A stretch of 64,000 nt of DNA, taken from the NCBI GenBank assembly GCA_018362935.1, contig JAHALQ010000003.1, positions 62,001 through 126,000 of the forward strand, given 5' to 3'. The stretch comes from Pseudomonadota bacterium (GTDB lineage: Bacteria > Pseudomonadota > Alphaproteobacteria > RF32 > CAG-239). This document shows positions 62,037 through 64,000 of the stretch, in pieces; position 1 is the first letter of the stretch; every line of letters begins with the position of its first letter. The notes beneath the pieces are model-generated. The model was not told where the DNA came from. It saw only the letters and a list, made by a program, of their open reading frames with translations, and searched no databases. The position numbers were made by a program, and so were the translations under genes.

Positions 62037-63107
62037 ATGACGGAAAATCCCGAAGAAGAAGAAAAGAAAGAACCGGCCTACCCGCGCATCCGGCTGCAGG
62101 CAATCAACAAAGAAGCAGCCCAGTTTTTTGAAGCGGCCAATAATTTGGAAAAAAATTCGCCGCAGGCACGCAAAATGCGCCGCCAAGGCCTTGACTTTCT
62201 GCAAAGCCGGGCAGAAGCCTATGTTTTAGAAAACGACCTTGACCCCGGACGCCTCGGCGAACTGCGAACATCAGAACTGGTATTTCTGTTTTCCAATCTG
62301 GCAAAAAGCAAAAACCCCGAAATAACAAACAAAGAAATGTTTCGCGCCCTGTGGGACGAATGCGACGAGCGTTTGGCTCAGGCTGAAGAAAACAAATGGC
62401 TTGTTTCCGACAAAGAACGTGCCGTTCTGATGAAATACTGCCGGGCGGCGCCGCGGCTGATACCATACTCCGGGCTTAATGAAGAATGCTGGAAAAGCTT
62501 TATCCCGCATTACAACAATTCTCTTATTGAACTCGAAACACACCGCATTCCGAAAAAAGAAGAAAAAATTGTTGAAATAAAGCCGCAAAAGACCGAAGTT
62601 CTGGCAACACCGCTGCTGGCCGACCCCTTAGCGGAGATACGGGAAAAAGATTACGGCGCAGATTTATCTAAGGCTTTCAAAAAGACTGCCCCGGCTTACG
62701 GCATCCGCTACAAACGTGTCGACAAAAAAGAAGACGATTTTATCCGTTATGACCTTTATCCGTGGAAAAAACGCGAGGAAGACAAACCGACAGGTTCATT
62801 GACGATTTACGATGACAAAAAGATTATGCTGGCAAGCCGGGAATACGAACATTTTGTGGCAACCGTCAAGATGCTCAAAGATGCCGGTCATGAAGAAATC
62901 CTGTTGCAGCACCTGAGCAAAGACCCTGACGAGGCTAAGGCCTTTGCCGCCAATATGGTGGTAGCCGGGCATGTTGTCGACATTCAAGTCCAACAGCCGT
63001 TCAAACTGGAAGAACTGCAAAAATACAATCCGCGCATTTCAGGCATTATCCAACAGCAGAAACAAAATTCCGCACAGCCCGTTGTCAGACAGCCGCACAC
63101 GCGCTGA
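62037..63107 (+). CDS. Hypothetical acidic/charged protein, 356 aa
   Basis: Begins with a highly charged stretch (MTENPEEEEKKEPAYPRI) and has no signal peptide. AGGAG lies six bases upstream. The middle is helical; the C-terminal part (residues about 260-335) has LTIYDDKKIMLASREYEHFVATVK followed by VVAGHVVDIQVQQPFKLEEL, which recalls the LPD7-type domain of large polyvalent proteins on mobile elements: a lysine/arginine patch, a G-[WH]-x-x-I step and a final GYxP/QQP. That similarity is weak and by eye. The gene has its own promoter and terminator. Confidence 0.55.
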   Translation: MTENPEEEEKKEPAYPRIRLQAINKEAAQFFEAANNLEKNSPQARKMRRQGLDFLQSRAEAYVLENDLDPGRLGELRTSELVFLFSNLAKSKNPEITNKEMFRALWDECDERLAQAEENKWLVSDKERAVLMKYCRAAPRLIPYSGLNEECWKSFIPHYNNSLIELETHRIPKKEEKIVEIKPQKTEVLATPLLADPLAEIREKDYGADLSKAFKKTAPAYGIRYKRVDKKEDDFIRYDLYPWKKREEDKPTGSLTIYDDKKIMLASREYEHFVATVKMLKDAGHEEILLQHLSKDPDEAKAFAANMVVAGHVVDIQVQQPFKLEELQKYNPRISGIIQQQKQNSAQPVVRQPHTR

Positions 63108-63121
63108 TTTCCCGTAACAAA

Positions 63122-63156
63122 AAGAGCCTGCTTTTTGAGCAGGCTCTTTTTGTTAT
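63122..63156. terminator. Bidirectional intrinsic terminator
   Basis: AAAAGAGCCTGCT/AGCAGGCTCTTTT arms with a short loop, between the hypothetical gene and the convergent tail-collar-like gene. Confidence 0.9.
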
Positions 63157-63163
63157 TCCGAGG

Positions 63164-64000
63164 TTATTTGTCTACGAAAGCACGACAGTAATAATAGTAA
63201 CTGTCATTTGCTCCCGGAATTACATGTTGTCCGGAACAGGTTGAAGCGCAATAGATACGGTAAGCTTGATGCGCATTAGAGAAAGTTGTCCAATAATAAG
63301 GTTGGCTAATTGCAGCCACCGCATGGTCATGTCCGGAACTCGGGGTAAACTTGCCTCTGATGTTATTGAGATCAACTTCATAGGCAAATCCGCTGAAACT
63401 CCCTTGACTGTTGCATGTTTCACTGGCAGGACTTAGCTTTTCTGATTTTGAACCGCCCCAGATAACAACCCATTGGCCGTATAAATCCTGAGAAATCACG
63501 CCGAGGGGATTTTTGGCGGCAATCAGTGTCTTAGAGCAGGTACCATCGGCATTCAGATACATTCCGATGCCGCACTGAGCCAGTGTCTCATCGGCTCCTT
63601 TGTTTCTGCCGGCGTAAATGAAGACGTTGGCGGAGTAGTTTCTTGGGACAACACGGGAAGTATTAGAATTACGTCCGTAAACAGAACAGTGTCTGGAGGC
63701 GTCAAAACCTAATGTAAATCCTCCGCCGCTGCTTTTACTTGTTGCATCATACCCGAAAACTCCATTGTGAAAAAACGCGCCGCTGAAATGTTGTGCTGAG
63801 CCATCGTCTAAAGCGGCTACTTGCCCTAAAATATTAGGCAGGCTATCTTGTTCCACCGTCTTAAGGCTTGAAGCGGTGCTCGTTGCGGCAGCTTTGAGGA
63901 AGTATCCTGAATAACTGGGCAGTTTGTTACCGAAAGAACCGCTGATAGCGGCGTAAAGTTCAGGATACTGCGAAGAAGAATAAGAGCGTCCGTTGCACAA
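63164..64000 (-). CDS. Phage tail-collar-like protein (5' end missing)
   Basis: At least 278 residues run from the window edge to a stop at 63164; the true start is outside. The first visible segment, CNGRSYSSSQYPELYAAISGSFG and LPSYSGYFLKA, is a tail-collar signature (NG-S-x-x-x-YP-L-x-x-x-x-G ... LP-x-x-G-x-FL). The rest is rich in serine, glycine and tyrosine (SYYYYCRAF at the end) with four to six cysteines, and lacks other domain marks. Such proteins serve as tail fibres, or as adhesins when domesticated. Nothing else phage-like is in view, so the phage link is uncertain. Confidence 0.6.
   Translation of the reverse strand: MCNGRSYSSSQYPELYAAISGSFGNKLPSYSGYFLKAAATSTASSLKTVEQDSLPNILGQVAALDDGSAQHFSGAFFHNGVFGYDATSKSSGGGFTLGFDASRHCSVYGRNSNTSRVVPRNYSANVFIYAGRNKGADETLAQCGIGMYLNADGTCSKTLIAAKNPLGVISQDLYGQWVVIWGGSKSEKLSPASETCNSQGSFSGFAYEVDLNNIRGKFTPSSGHDHAVAAISQPYYWTTFSNAHQAYRIYCASTCSGQHVIPGANDSYYYYCRAFVDK

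Overview
The window looks like a chromosomal segment of an uncultured, probably gut-associated alphaproteobacterium. The best evidence is a near-canonical CtrA cell-cycle regulator next to fliI/fliJ, a full CtrA box (TTAA-N7-TTAA) in front of fliI, an alphaproteobacterial type RNase E with a large insertion in its S1 domain, the short GltX form, a family 4 uracil-DNA glycosylase and a TIGR02291-like ATP-grasp operon. Taxonomic placement is inference; no rRNA is present. Most of the sequence is moderately GC-rich housekeeping DNA, broken by AT-rich accessory stretches (about 8.0-11.2 kb, 20.8-21.7 kb and 23.0-23.6 kb).

Layout. 1-3.1 kb: edge-truncated secreted protein with a DsbD-like domain, YqgE, a small hypothetical gene and a glycosyltransferase. 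3.2-6.5 kb: ctrA facing fliI-fliJ, then sodB. 6.5-12.3 kb (minus strand): a surface-glycan operon (DegT-type aminotransferase, WbqC, WecF-like transferase, ATP-grasp enzyme, glycosyltransferase) ending in a frame-broken, catalytically dead serine-recombinase homologue; it is preceded by a hairpin-rich leader that ends in an intrinsic terminator just before the first gene. 12.7-16.4 kb: cyclophilin and a three-gene set (frame-broken retropepsin-like protease, transglutaminase-like/7TM protein, RimK-like ligase). 16.5-24.6 kb: accessory zone with an orphan possible cysteine peptidase, an OprB-like porin, a secreted cysteine-repeat protein, two hypothetical genes without Shine-Dalgarno sites, a SIMPL-domain protein, two small membrane proteins and a possible lysozyme-like protein. 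24.6-28.7 kb: lytic transglycosylase coupled to two paralogous periplasmic proteins, then a uracil-DNA glycosylase. 28.8-32.6 kb: TPR lipoprotein, clpX and clpP. 32.7-37.5 kb: polyprenyl-phosphate sugar transferase, methyltransferase, glycosyltransferase, polytopic membrane protein and GtrA. 37.5-48.2 kb: tig, tRNA-Leu(UAG), lipoprotein, prfC, cysS, gltX, mlaC, a solute-binding protein and an esterase. 48.2-57.7 kb (minus strand): an envelope cluster in the order amiC, mrcA, prfB (with programmed frameshift), hydrolase, AsmA/YhdP-like protein, HAD-like protein. 57.7-64 kb: rne with a long leader, an M48 peptidase with TPRs, an acidic hypothetical protein and an edge-truncated phage tail-collar-like protein.

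How it fits together. Much of the content serves the cell envelope: murein synthesis and remodelling (mrcA, amiC, Slt), lipid and OM homeostasis (MlaC, YhdP-like, M48/BepA-like, porin) and decoration with glycans (two separate glycosyltransferase clusters). The most unusual signals are a conserved 10-11 bp motif (TTTGTCTAAA) next to the promoters or starts of several unknown genes, the structured leader of the glycan operon, the dead split recombinase, the sequestered Shine-Dalgarno/minigene in front of prfC, and several secreted families I do not recognise.
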